Below are positions 8,977 to 18,069 of a stretch of 44,987 bases of DNA, piece by piece. The notes under the pieces were generated by a model, which was given only the letters and a program-made list of their open reading frames with translations, was not told the origin of the DNA and searched no databases. The translations under genes and the position numbers were made by a program. Origin of the DNA: Planctomycetota bacterium (lineage in GTDB: Bacteria; Planctomycetota; Planctomycetia; JALXBF01); assembly GCA_026991575.1 (NCBI GenBank), contig JALXBF010000143.1, positions 1 through 44,987 on the forward strand, given 5' to 3'. Positions within the stretch are counted from its first letter, which is position 1; each line of letters starts with the position of its first letter.

Positions 8977-10587
8977 ATGAGTGGTCAACGATGCGACTTC
9001 GGCGAACCACGGACCTGCACCCGCCGCAGCATGCTAAAGCACCTGGCCGCCGTTGCGCTTGCTCCCCGGGTTCCGACCTGGGCAACCGCTCAGATGCCGG
9101 ATCGGGACCTTGCTGCGGATGCGAAGGTGGTCGCATATGCGCTGAGCAAGCTGCGGCGCTGGCTGTATGAGCGAGCCATGCCGAAGATCGATCCGAAGAC
9201 CGGGCTTTACCGAGCCGACGGCCGATGGAACTACCGCGATACGGCAGCCGACTGTTACCCTTTCTTTTGCTGGGCAGCGTACGTCATTGCCCCCGACGTG
9301 CTCAACAACGAAGCGCTGCGGATCCTGGAGGCTGAGCAGCGGCTGTGCAACCATCTGGACCGCATCCCTGCCCGGTACGACTGGTCCACGGGTGGTCCAG
9401 ACCAGGCGATCACCTGGGAGGAACTGGTCTTCGGGGCATCGGAGTACGTTAAGGACGGCCTGATTGCCATCGTCGAAATCACGGGAAAGGGACCGTGGTA
9501 CCACCGAATGCAGGCCATCGAGGACGACATTTGGAAACACGCCCCGGTGCCCACGCGCTACGGCCCGATTCCGTCGCGCAACGTTGAAGTTAATGGTGAG
9601 CAGATCCAGGCGCTGGCGCGACTGTTTTCGATGACCGGCCAGGAACGTTATCTCCACTGGGCGCTGCGTCTGGCTCATTTCTATGTAGACGATCCCGACT
9701 ACGTGCCTCGACGGCTGCGCGACCATGGCTGCGAGATCATCGGTGGACTTGGGCTCTTGCTTGGTGTGCTGCGCGACGCCGACCACCGCGAATTCCCATG
9801 GCTTGCCGACCGGCTCCGGACCATGTTCGATCGCATCCTGGCAGAAGGGTGCAACCCCGACGGCCTGATGTTCAATACCTTGGGCGACGCGCAAAGCGGC
9901 CTCAGCGACAACTGGGGTTACAACTACATCGCGTTCCACTGTTATGACATGGCTACCGGCGAGAGCCGCTACGAGAAAGCTATCCAGCATGTGCTTCGCC
10001 GCATCTGGCAAGAAAAGTATTTCGACTACCCGTGGGAAGGCTCTATCGACGGCTACGCCGACTCCATCGAAGGGGCCATCTATCTGCTGAATCGATTCCC
10101 GGTGCTCGAGGCGCTCCGCTGGGTAGACCGCGAGACGAAACGCCACTTGATCTGGTACGACGTGCCCGGCGGTAAAGAGAAGCTCTGGGGCACGATGAAG
10201 TTAGAATCCAATGCTGTACGCACGGCGATCATGTACACGTTGATGCTGACTGCCGGAGTGCTCGCCCGACCATGGCAACAGGGGCTGGAGCTGGCAGCAC
10301 GTGTCGACGGCACCAAACTGACCGTTTACCTTCGCTCGCCGGGCCCTTGGCGAGGCCGTCTGGTCTTCGATCGACCACGGCACAGGGACTATTTCGGCTT
10401 CCGGCACGACTGGCCCCGGCTGAACACGCTACCGGAGTGGTTCACGGTGGCGCGCACTCGTTCGTATCGCGTGCGCATTATCGCAGCGCGGTCCGAGGAA
10501 CGGTTGCTCTCTGGCAAGGCGCTCGCCGAAGGCCTGAAGCTGGACCACCCAGGAGGGCCTGCCACGATTGAGCTTACGGCAGTGTAA
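8977..10587 (+). CDS. Exported protein of unknown function, probable alpha/alpha-barrel
   Basis: I do not recognise this family with certainty. From the ATG at 8977 the protein has 536 residues. The N terminus 'CTRRSMLKHLAAVALA' looks like a twin-arginine export signal, ending near 'PTWATAQ'. The body is rich in aromatic, helix-forming segments ('NWGYNYIAFHCYDMATGE', 'YADSIEGAIYLLNRFPVLEA'), resembling (alpha/alpha)6 barrel glycosidases or lyases. The last ~100 residues appear beta-rich, like the accessory sandwich of such enzymes. An in-frame ATG at 8950 would overlap the kelch gene by 13 bp, but the one at 8977 lies beyond its stop. Pairing with a secreted propeller protein suggests extracellular polymer handling, which is inference only. 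Confidence 0.75.
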   Translation: MSGQRCDFGEPRTCTRRSMLKHLAAVALAPRVPTWATAQMPDRDLAADAKVVAYALSKLRRWLYERAMPKIDPKTGLYRADGRWNYRDTAADCYPFFCWAAYVIAPDVLNNEALRILEAEQRLCNHLDRIPARYDWSTGGPDQAITWEELVFGASEYVKDGLIAIVEITGKGPWYHRMQAIEDDIWKHAPVPTRYGPIPSRNVEVNGEQIQALARLFSMTGQERYLHWALRLAHFYVDDPDYVPRRLRDHGCEIIGGLGLLLGVLRDADHREFPWLADRLRTMFDRILAEGCNPDGLMFNTLGDAQSGLSDNWGYNYIAFHCYDMATGESRYEKAIQHVLRRIWQEKYFDYPWEGSIDGYADSIEGAIYLLNRFPVLEALRWVDRETKRHLIWYDVPGGKEKLWGTMKLESNAVRTAIMYTLMLTAGVLARPWQQGLELAARVDGTKLTVYLRSPGPWRGRLVFDRPRHRDYFGFRHDWPRLNTLPEWFTVARTRSYRVRIIAARSEERLLSGKALAEGLKLDHPGGPATIELTAV

Positions 10588-10935
10588 GCTGGTGTCTGCC
10601 GCGCGATATGAGTGTGTCAGACCGTCTCTGGACTCAGCGTATTCTTGGCTCGGTTCTTGCCGGCGAGCACCGCAGCGACGCAGCGCCTACGGACCGTGGG
10701 GGGGCCGTTCGTCGTACGCGCGCCTGACCCGCTGGTGCAGGCCTGGCCAACCGGGACAACCAGGTAGTCCGACTGTGCCGAGCGGTGGCCTTTCGGTGTA
10801 GGGTGGCACGCAGCGGCGGTAAGGCTTGACGTCGCCCCGGTGGAAAAGGCTGCAGTGGCAGCCGGCGTGCTTCCCTGCTAGAATGAGTCAGCGCAGGGGC
10901 ACGTCCGGAGGTTCGGACTACGGGGAGATGGGACC
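10588..10935. other. Intergenic region upstream of the DUF1559 pair
   Basis: 348 bp without a gene I can support. The short open frames here have no recognisable domains. The only signal seen is the sigma-54-like element at 10855-10871, which overlaps a region that also has a TAGAAT hexamer (10879-10884) without a matching -35 box. Confidence 0.5.
10855..10871 (+). promoter_or_regulatory. Sigma-54-like -24/-12 element upstream of DUF1559 genes
   Basis: TGGCA begins at 10856 and TGCT at 10868, so GG (10857-10858) and GC (10869-10870) are exactly 10 bp apart, as in the -24/-12 elements read by sigma-54. The implied start is near 10882, ~54 bp before the GTG codon. In a GC-rich genome such a match can arise by chance. 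Confidence 0.3.
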
Positions 10936-11751
10936 GTGCGGGACGATCGAGGCGTCCGAGGGTTCACTCTGGTCGAGTTGCTGGTTGTCATCGCCATCAT
11001 CGCGATTCTAATGGCCCTGCTGATGCCGGCAGTGCAGCGGACGCGTGAGGCAGCCCGGGCAAGTCGCTGTCGCAATCGGCTGCACCAGCTTGGCGTCGCG
11101 CTGGAAGCCTATCAGTCAGCCCACGGCGTCGTGCCATTCGGCTGGGCGTGTAACCAGTTCATGAGCGGCTGCAGCGCGGCTAGCGCGCCACCGGAGTCCT
11201 GGAGTGGCCTGGCCATGCTGCTGCCGCAACTGGACCGGGCCGACATCTTCGCGGCCGCTAATTTTGACTTGCCGGTCTACCACGTCGCGAACGCAACGGC
11301 GATCCGTAGCAACCTGGAAGTGCTACTCTGCCCCTCTCACGGCCGCCGGCCCGACCGCGTGCAGAAGCTGTTTCCGGGCGGCTCGGTCGTCCTCGGCCCC
11401 TCGGACTACCGCCTCAACCGCGGCGCGGACGACCCATTCTCGGGCGTGTTCTACGGGAACAGCTCCGTCGTGATTGACACCATTGAGGACGGTGCAGCGA
11501 AGACGATCCTTGCCGGAGAAGCGGCCGCAGCCGGCGGTGGTGGCTCGTGGTCACGCGGCGTCGACTGCTGCGCATCGGCCACCAGACCACCCCAGAAGGC
11601 CGGCGACGGCGTCTGGGGAAGCGAACACACTGCAGGAGCCCACTTCCTGTTCGGTGACGGTTCGGTGCGCCTTATCGGCTTCGATGTGGATCCGAGTTTG
11701 TTCAAGGCGCTGTCAACACGCGACGGTGGAGAACCAATCGAAGAGTTCTGA
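10936..11751 (+). CDS. DUF1559 domain protein with prepilin-type N terminus
   Basis: A 271-residue planctomycete DUF1559 protein. It starts with a type IV prepilin-like leader: '[20 protein letters not shown]' is the class III signal, cut before the phenylalanine and methylated by a prepilin peptidase, then held in the membrane by the hydrophobic helix. Next come the standard 'AREAARRxxCxNxLxQLGxALxxY'-like segment (here '[20 protein letters not shown]'), the central DUF1559 region, and the C-terminal '[15 protein letters not shown]' block. GTG start at 10936. The nearby ATG at 10928 is out of frame. A second DUF1559 gene begins 22 bp downstream. DUF1559 proteins are extremely numerous in planctomycetes and their role is unknown. 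Confidence 0.9.
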   Translation: MRDDRGVRGFTLVELLVVIAIIAILMALLMPAVQRTREAARASRCRNRLHQLGVALEAYQSAHGVVPFGWACNQFMSGCSAASAPPESWSGLAMLLPQLDRADIFAAANFDLPVYHVANATAIRSNLEVLLCPSHGRRPDRVQKLFPGGSVVLGPSDYRLNRGADDPFSGVFYGNSSVVIDTIEDGAAKTILAGEAAAAGGGGSWSRGVDCCASATRPPQKAGDGVWGSEHTAGAHFLFGDGSVRLIGFDVDPSLFKALSTRDGGEPIEEF

Positions 11752-11773
11752 TCTGTCAGGGTGGGGGATCGCC

Positions 11774-12823
11774 ATGATACGCGTAGCCCATAAAGGTGCC
11801 CAACGCCTCGCGTTCACTCTCGTCGAGCTGCTGGTAGTAATCGCCGTCATATCGATCATTCTGGCGCTTGCCTTGCCCGCCTTGAACCGTGTCCGGGAGC
11901 AGAGTCGCCGGATGCGGTGCGTTGCTAACCTGCGCCAGATCGGGATCGCGTTGGCGCGGTACCACGATGTCCATCAATGTTTCCCGTGGGGAGCCGGCGT
12001 GGGCGACATGCTCGACGAGACGAAGCCGCGCCGGCGGTTCTCCGCTCACGCCATGCTGCTGCCTTTCCTCGGCTATCAGGAGGTCTTCAACGCAATTAAC
12101 TTCGAAGTTCCTCCCTTCCACCCCGATCCCTTCTGGAACGCCTCCCGCACGGCACTTGCCGGCCCGAATGCAACCGCAGCACTTGCCAAGATCGAGGTGT
12201 TCATCTGTCCCTCTGACACCGGTGTGCGCAAGATGGACGAACGTGGTCTGCATCCATGGGGCCATACGAACTACCGCTCCTGTCAGGGCAGCAATATGGA
12301 CATTTTCCGGGGTAACGGGTTGTTTGGCACCGCGTTTGTGCACTCCTATCGCGACATCATTGATGGCACCGCGCACACGGCGGCATTCGCGGAAAAGCTC
12401 GTCGGAGACGACAACCCCGAGCGGATCTCGCTCCTGCGCGACCTGTTCTTCAACGGTCAGGACCACGGCGATACGGACGGCCTGCGCCGCTGGTGCCGCA
12501 GCGTCGACCCGTTTACCGATCCGAACGTGCGGCACGATTCGGACACAGGCCAGAACTGGCTGGAAGCCAACATGAACTGGACGCGGTACAACCACGTGGA
12601 CACGCCTAACCAGAAGAGCTGCAAGAACCGGTGGCTGACATCGTTCGGAGCCATGATCACCGCCACCAGCGCACATACTCAGGGTGTAAACGTCCTCTTT
12701 GCAGACGGCCACGTGGCGTTTGTCTCCGACACGATCGACCTGAACATCTGGCGCGCCTTTGGCACGCACGGCGGCCAAGAAGGGATTCCGTCGGACGCGG
12801 ACCAGTACGTCCAACAGTTCTAA
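11774..12823 (+). CDS. DUF1559 domain protein with prepilin-type N terminus, second copy
   Basis: A 349-residue paralogue of the preceding gene. The prepilin leader is '[20 protein letters not shown]', followed by 'MRCVANLRQIGIALARYH'. The C-terminal signature is 'GVNVLFADGHVAFVSDTIDL', with the H-x-DG motif typical of the family. The frame is open for 300 bp further upstream, but that part overlaps the first DUF1559 gene and lacks domain character, so I place the start at ATG 11774, preceded by 'AGGGTGGGGGATC'. Only 22 bp separate it from the first copy, so they are probably co-transcribed. It is exported and membrane anchored through the pseudopilin helix; function unknown. Confidence 0.92.
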   Translation: MIRVAHKGAQRLAFTLVELLVVIAVISIILALALPALNRVREQSRRMRCVANLRQIGIALARYHDVHQCFPWGAGVGDMLDETKPRRRFSAHAMLLPFLGYQEVFNAINFEVPPFHPDPFWNASRTALAGPNATAALAKIEVFICPSDTGVRKMDERGLHPWGHTNYRSCQGSNMDIFRGNGLFGTAFVHSYRDIIDGTAHTAAFAEKLVGDDNPERISLLRDLFFNGQDHGDTDGLRRWCRSVDPFTDPNVRHDSDTGQNWLEANMNWTRYNHVDTPNQKSCKNRWLTSFGAMITATSAHTQGVNVLFADGHVAFVSDTIDLNIWRAFGTHGGQEGIPSDADQYVQQF

Positions 12824-12947
12824 CAGCAGCCGGCGTCTGCTCGGACGGTGCTGCGCAGCCGGCTTCCAGCGTTCAGAGTCCGACCTCGCGCGCCGGTTCG
12901 TGCCCGAGGGGTTGTGCGCTTAGCCTGCCCACCGAGACCGGGGCGGC

Positions 12948-14249
12948 CTAAGTGCCTGCGCAGGCCAACATGGCGTGCCGCAACGCTGCGTCGATCTGGT
13001 GGTCGCACCACGCGACGCTCGGCTCGTACCCCCCTTGCGCATACGCCTCCCGGGTGGGCACGTACCACGGGCCACCGTCACAGTAGCCCGCTATGGCCAC
13101 AGGCCGGTTCCACCACTGGTGCACCGCCCACAGCTGGTACTCAACAAACGGCTCCCCCGGCAACCAGAAGCAAAGATACTCGTTGAGGAAAAGACAGCAG
13201 ACCCGCAGGGGTTTCTTGGCGGCTAGCCGTGCAAGGAAGGCCAGCGCGAAGGCGGCCCGGTTACGCGTCGCAACGCGTGCCGAGCGTTCCGTTAGGGTCG
13301 TTAGCAGGCGATCCCGGTCCAAGTCGCGGCGTGCCTCAGGCAGCACGTACTGCACGCGCCAGTCGACCCGCTCCAGCGGCTCGCTGCGCAGCTTGGCCAC
13401 GGCCTCTTCCATCGCAGCCACCAGCGCCTGAGCCAACCGATGCCGGCAGTCTCGCTGCGCGCTGCTGATGAACTTCCCTGCGTTCACGTTGCCGGCACAC
13501 CCGGTCAGGTAGAGTACCGTGCCAGCCGGACCGATAGCCTGCTGCCTCCTTCGCCGCGCATCACCCACAAACTCATGGTTCACCACCCCCAGGCCGCTGA
13601 CACTGATCGGGTGCACGGCGAAAAACCAGAGCTCACAGAGCGGCTGGCGCCGATCGTCCAGCAGGGCAATGAGCCGAATCGTTTCGTCGACCAGGCCGAC
13701 CGGGAGCCTGCGCAAACTGTCGCTGGCCGGCGCCACGCTGCGCATGCGCACCAGCCTGCCGTCCAGGCCAACCAGCCGGCGGTTGGACGCAACCCCTACA
13801 ACGGCCGCCTCGGCCCATCCGATCGCTGCAACCGGTCGCGCCGACGCGAGCGATCCGCGGAGTGCCGCGGCCGCACCGGCTCGGACCCGCTCAAAGAAAT
13901 CCATCGCCACGATCGGCGGCAAGTCGCGGACACCAGCCACGAACCGTTGCGCGTCGGCACAGACAAACGGCGCGTCGTGTTGGTGAACGCAGTGCACGAC
14001 CACGCGCTCCGGAACCGTATGGGCTGCGTCGGCAAGCGCGCGACAGAAGCTCTGGTACGCGCCGTTACACAGCCCAGTCCAGTCAAGCGTGCAGATAACC
14101 ACAGGATCGGCAGGGCCGAACAGCACCAGGCCGCGTCCGGAAAGTGGTGATTCGATCCTTCGCGCCGGTGTAACCCAGCCACCGCACAGCGGATGCCCAA
14201 GCGGCGGCGTGGCATCGAAACGAAAGGTGGTCACAAGCCATCGGTCCAT
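12948..14249 (-). CDS. Neutral/alkaline ceramidase-like protein
   Basis: A 433-residue protein resembling the neutral ceramidase N-terminal domain as seen in many planctomycete homologues. The histidine-rich segment 'VVVHCVHQHDAPF' (H86, H89, H91) matches the zinc-binding 'HxHxxP' region of ceramidases. Later blocks are 'FAVHPISVSG', 'LYLTGCAGNVNAG' and, near the end, 'FLNEYLCFWLPGEPFVEYQL' and 'GYCDGGPWYVPTREAY', which correspond to the conserved metal-site and C-terminal regions. The family cleaves the amide bond of ceramides, but planctomycete members are untested and may act on other amides. No signal peptide is present, unlike secreted ceramidases. ATG at 14249 with GAGGAAG 8 bp upstream. 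The start overlaps the stop of the preceding gene (TGATG), so translation is probably coupled. Confidence 0.8.
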   Translation of the reverse strand: MDRWLVTTFRFDATPPLGHPLCGGWVTPARRIESPLSGRGLVLFGPADPVVICTLDWTGLCNGAYQSFCRALADAAHTVPERVVVHCVHQHDAPFVCADAQRFVAGVRDLPPIVAMDFFERVRAGAAAALRGSLASARPVAAIGWAEAAVVGVASNRRLVGLDGRLVRMRSVAPASDSLRRLPVGLVDETIRLIALLDDRRQPLCELWFFAVHPISVSGLGVVNHEFVGDARRRRQQAIGPAGTVLYLTGCAGNVNAGKFISSAQRDCRHRLAQALVAAMEEAVAKLRSEPLERVDWRVQYVLPEARRDLDRDRLLTTLTERSARVATRNRAAFALAFLARLAAKKPLRVCCLFLNEYLCFWLPGEPFVEYQLWAVHQWWNRPVAIAGYCDGGPWYVPTREAYAQGGYEPSVAWCDHQIDAALRHAMLACAGT

Positions 14250-16024
14250 CACCGCTTCCTCTTCTCAGCTTGACCGTGTCCCTGTGAGCGACTTCTGTCC
14301 TGATGTCCCCCCTGATGGCCCGCCCCGGCACCGCCTGCTGGCTCTGTGTCCCGGTCCAGCCACACGGCCAGCGGCACAGCATACCCGAAATCGATCCCGC
14401 CGAAACCCGCCCGCAAGAAGTCCCGTTCACCATCGCGCAGAACGCTGTAGACGATGACAAACTCTTCGGTCTGCAAGTACCCGAGCGGCCGATCGACCCA
14501 GGGATCCGTAGGCACATACGGCAGGTATCGGGGAACAAGCTCTGCCAGATCGTCCGGAGCACTGCCTGTGTCCAGAAGATAGCGGCACAGTGCGATCGTG
14601 GTCTGCCACACAACGCGCCTCGTGCGCCATATGGCAAGCTCGTCGGCGTACCGTCGCGCGATGAGATTGCCGCCGTGGGCTGGATCGGTGGTGTTGGCAG
14701 TGGGCTGAGAGGGAGCTGCACGTTCCGCGGCAAGGGCCCAGCGCAACGCCTCGCGGTACGTACGCCGGCACGCCACCAGCTCACTACCAAACGCAGCCAC
14801 GCGCCACAACAGCGGGCGCCACTCCCGCACGCCCTCGCCTCGACGGTAGATCGATCCGCGGATCCATGGTATTGCGCCGACGGTGCTGCCCTCCGCAAGG
14901 GTGCAAAGCGCTAGCAGCGCCCGCGCGTATTCTCGCCGCATCGAGATGGCCAACAGCGACCGCACCCGTCGGGGTGCGGTCACTCGCTCCAGCCTTGCCA
15001 GGGCGCGGTGATCCAGCCGTTGGTGGGCTAGCAAGAACTGCAACGCGCTGCACAGACTGACGTCAATGTAGTCCGCAGACCTGACCGCCTCGAACTCGCC
15101 GCCAAAGTGCTGGTTCCGCAGGCGTGCCAGCAGTTCGATGTCCTTCAGAGCCGCGTCGATGTTGCCGTTGATGGCGTGGTAACAAGCACGGATGCAAACC
15201 AGCTCGACTGCCTGCAGAAACGGAATCGATGCGGTATCGCAATGCGGAATTGGCGATCGATCCTCCCAGATAACCCAGACGGCCAGCGGTTCTCGTGCAA
15301 TGTGCCCAAGCTGTTCCAGGTACGGCTCCTGCCGCTCGAGCGCTTCGCGAAGTGCTTCGTCCTGCAACGCGGTTCGCAGCTCCTCGGCCCTATCCTCCAG
15401 GACGGATCGCAGCGTGACATTCCACAACGCCGACTGAGCGCGATAAATCGCTTCTTCGCGCGCGAGCCCCTGTACCCACGGCCAGTGCCTCAGGAGTTCC
15501 TCGTACAGCTCTGCCGCGTTCTCAGTTTCCATCCACTCAGGCGGCCCCACCGCCACCAGATGGGCGAACGCTTCCGCACGTGCGTCCGCAACCTGCCCTG
15601 CCCTGAGCGCCAGCACTGCGTACCACGCTAGCACGTGTACCAGTAGTGCCGCTGCTGCGCACACGAGCAGCCGTGGCCAGCCCCAGGCGGCCAGAATGGT
15701 CCCCCCGCGCCACCAACCCAGAACAACGGCCACGACCACCGGAACCAGGTAAAGCAGAACCACGCCGAACGGCCAGGCAAAGCTAACTACATATCCCCCC
15801 TCCCCCGCATATGCGACAGCGAGATCAATCGTCGCCGGAAGCCAAACGGCAACCCCGCAAAAGCCCACTACAACAGCCGCCGTTAACGCCGACGCACGGG
15901 CAACGAGCCCCCTACCCAGGGCCCAGCGCACGATCAGCGTAACGATCGCCGCGACGGAAATCGCACCGGTTGCTGCCAATAGCAGTACGCTTACCACGAC
16001 ACGCCCCCACCGTACCGTTATCAA
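14249..16024 (-). CDS. Multi-pass membrane protein of unknown function
   Basis: Not assigned to a family. The 591-residue protein has about five N-terminal membrane helices (up to ~residue 160, e.g. 'LLLAATGAISVAAIVTLIV'). A large soluble, helix-rich region follows with runs of Glu, Leu and Arg, and then a C-terminal segment 'DDLAELVPRYLPYVPTDPW' plus 'GYLQTEEFVIVYSVLRDGE'. That last part resembles the 'DPWG' tail of type II pseudopilins, which is common at the ends of planctomycete membrane proteins. The annotated start is a TTG overlapping the permease stop by 4 bp. A GTG at 15997, after a G-rich stretch, is an alternative. Overlaps on both sides place it as the middle gene of a three-gene operon with an ABC-2 permease and a ceramidase-like protein. 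Confidence 0.7.
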   Translation of the reverse strand: MITVRWGRVVVSVLLLAATGAISVAAIVTLIVRWALGRGLVARASALTAAVVVGFCGVAVWLPATIDLAVAYAGEGGYVVSFAWPFGVVLLYLVPVVVAVVLGWWRGGTILAAWGWPRLLVCAAAALLVHVLAWYAVLALRAGQVADARAEAFAHLVAVGPPEWMETENAAELYEELLRHWPWVQGLAREEAIYRAQSALWNVTLRSVLEDRAEELRTALQDEALREALERQEPYLEQLGHIAREPLAVWVIWEDRSPIPHCDTASIPFLQAVELVCIRACYHAINGNIDAALKDIELLARLRNQHFGGEFEAVRSADYIDVSLCSALQFLLAHQRLDHRALARLERVTAPRRVRSLLAISMRREYARALLALCTLAEGSTVGAIPWIRGSIYRRGEGVREWRPLLWRVAAFGSELVACRRTYREALRWALAAERAAPSQPTANTTDPAHGGNLIARRYADELAIWRTRRVVWQTTIALCRYLLDTGSAPDDLAELVPRYLPYVPTDPWVDRPLGYLQTEEFVIVYSVLRDGERDFLRAGFGGIDFGYAVPLAVWLDRDTEPAGGAGAGHQGGHQDRSRSQGHGQAEKRKR

Positions 16025-17970
16025 GGTCGTGGTGCTGGCCCCTCAGCCCACCGGATAATCCCCTCCCGCTGTAGACGCCAAAGATGGCAGCATGCCAAGC
16101 AAGCAACCGCCACAATGATCGATGCAAACGCCACGTTCATCAAGCAGTAAACAGCCATGACCCCCAGGGACAACTCTTCGTACGTGGCCGTGCGGCCCGG
16201 AAACAACGGGAAAAACCACATCGCTTCGTCGACTCGCCAGAGCACGGCGATCGGCTCGTACAGCCCAATCCCGGCAAACAGGGTAAGTGATCCGACCCCC
16301 AACCAGCAGCGTTCTATTGGCCTGCGCCACAGAGCCGCCGCTGTAGCTGCACAAGCAACCGCCATCCCGCCCATGCCCCAGCGGCGAACAGCGTCGTCGC
16401 CGAAAAGTGCCAACGCCGTGATCACGCTCATGGCAACCACGGCCGGCAGGACGGCCCATCCAGCAGCGCGAACGGTCCGATACGTCATGTAGCCCGCGAC
16501 CATGCCTAGCGCGCCGGCAACGGCAAGATCACACACGACTTCCAGCAGAGCGAACCCGTACTCCGGTCCGTTGAGCTCCGTGGAGAGCAGCCACCAGCCC
16601 AAGCCACCGCCGGCCAGCACGCTGAGCCAGGGCAGCGCGACGCGCACACCGCACGCCAACTGGCTCGCCACCACAGCCCCGTCGGAAACGGGCGTCATCG
16701 CCAGTTGGTCGGTCATGCCCAGAGCTCGGTCCCTCGCCACGCCCGCAGCAGTTGCTAGTGCGACCGCAAACCAGACGCACCAGTTCGCCACGGCGATGGC
16801 CGTGACGCCAGCATGAGCGTCCACCCAGCCACCGGTCGCGCCCACTCCCAACAAGAAGGCCGCAGCCAGCGGCTCAACTGCATATGAGACCGCAGTGGTC
16901 AGCAGAAGCAGGGCCGCTTTCCCGAGCGCAGCCTCCCTCCGATCTGCCAGGATCGCGCACACGAACACAAACGTCATCCCCCAGACGATCATTCGCGTGA
17001 TCCAGTCCTGCTGGTCATACGGGTTCACCCGTGCGGCGCGCCAGCCAACCGGACCACGACCGAGTAGCCATCCCAGCAGTCGTTCCAGCGGCCGGCGCCA
17101 TCGCCAGCGACGCGGGACGATTTTGCGCCTAGCGAGCCATTGGCGGCCGCGCCCCCCCGCGCGCCCCACTTCGTGCCAGATGTACCGACCCGAATTCAAC
17201 ACCACGGTCGCGCGCCATAACAGCAACAGGCCAACGAGGAAATACGACATGAAGGCAATCGACAAGAGCAACGGTGGGATGGTTCGTACCAAATCGGCGT
17301 GAAGCTCAGGAACGCACACGGCAAAACACAACATCGCTGGCATGAGCAGACCGAACAGATCATCCCCAGCCCCACGTTGCAACTCAGGCCACACCGTTGA
17401 TGCAATCGCGTAGAGAAGCAGCGGCAGCGCCACGGTCCACAGCACGCCGTGGAAGACGCCGGCGAAAATCGCCGAGCCGCTGTGCCGCTGCCAGGTGGAC
17501 ACATACACCACCAATGCCGTATAGAACCATCCCTGAACAGCCAGTCCGATGTAAGCGCGCACCAGGGCTTCGGGACTGATGCCGCCCAGCAGCATAAGGA
17601 TCGATAGCACGCCAAACATGGCAATCATCGGCACAGCTGCCACGGCCAACCGGCCAAGTACTTTGGCCCAAATGATCGCCGCCGGGCGCACCGTCGTGAG
17701 CAGAAGAAGTGGCAGCGTGCCGCGCTCACGCTCCTCCGCTAATGCCGGCGCAGCCCAGAGTGCGACCACCAGGGCAACGGCGGCACTCGCCATCACGGTC
17801 GCCGCCGTGAAGCACTCTGTGGCGATCTTGGCCAGTTCGCCACCCTGGTCGAGTTCGCCGGCTCGGTACAGCCAGATCGGCAAGACGAGCAAGACGGGAA
17901 GCAGACGCGGCAGGTACAGGGACCGGTTTCGGCCTAGCTGAACGAGTTCGCGTTGCAGGATCAGCCACAT
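16021..17970 (-). CDS. ABC-2 type transporter permease-like protein
   Basis: From the ATG at 17970 the protein has 649 residues and many membrane helices. The first half fits the ABC-2 permease pattern: an N-terminal cytoplasmic helix 'LILQRELVQLGRNRSLYLPR', a first membrane segment, and then 'EERERGTLPLLLLTTVRP', the signature that precedes the second helix in ABC-2 exporters. Helices recur throughout, and after a basic linker the second half begins with 'NPYDQQDWITRMIVWGM'; it may be a second permease-like unit. An upstream GTG at 17982 is possible, but GGAG sits 7 bp before the ATG. No ATP-binding subunit is adjacent. It heads a unit with the 591-residue membrane protein and the ceramidase-like protein, and begins 99 bp after the PSC1-WD40 gene ends. 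Confidence 0.8.
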   Translation of the reverse strand: MWLILQRELVQLGRNRSLYLPRLLPVLLVLPIWLYRAGELDQGGELAKIATECFTAATVMASAAVALVVALWAAPALAEERERGTLPLLLLTTVRPAAIIWAKVLGRLAVAAVPMIAMFGVLSILMLLGGISPEALVRAYIGLAVQGWFYTALVVYVSTWQRHSGSAIFAGVFHGVLWTVALPLLLYAIASTVWPELQRGAGDDLFGLLMPAMLCFAVCVPELHADLVRTIPPLLLSIAFMSYFLVGLLLLWRATVVLNSGRYIWHEVGRAGGRGRQWLARRKIVPRRWRWRRPLERLLGWLLGRGPVGWRAARVNPYDQQDWITRMIVWGMTFVFVCAILADRREAALGKAALLLLTTAVSYAVEPLAAAFLLGVGATGGWVDAHAGVTAIAVANWCVWFAVALATAAGVARDRALGMTDQLAMTPVSDGAVVASQLACGVRVALPWLSVLAGGGLGWWLLSTELNGPEYGFALLEVVCDLAVAGALGMVAGYMTYRTVRAAGWAVLPAVVAMSVITALALFGDDAVRRWGMGGMAVACAATAAALWRRPIERCWLGVGSLTLFAGIGLYEPIAVLWRVDEAMWFFPLFPGRTATYEELSLGVMAVYCLMNVAFASIIVAVACLACCHLWRLQREGIIRWAEGPAPRP

Positions 17971-18069
17971 GCCTGGCTCCACCGACCCAGACCGCCGGCA
18001 GTTTGGCTGTGCCAGGGCAGGTCTCTGTGACCGTGATTCCCCGGCTTCTTGCGCGGCTCCCCCCCCTCG

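Noticed and set aside
9034-10146. 370-residue minus-strand frame inside the exported helical-barrel gene
   Set aside because: No recognisable motif and fully covered by the better-supported plus-strand gene.
11474-11773. Upstream extension of the second DUF1559 frame
   Set aside because: It overlaps the first DUF1559 gene and has no homology-like character; the prepilin leader needs the start at 11774.
11756-12814. 352-residue minus-strand frame inside the second DUF1559 gene
   Set aside because: Antisense shadow of a gene with conserved prepilin and DUF1559 blocks.
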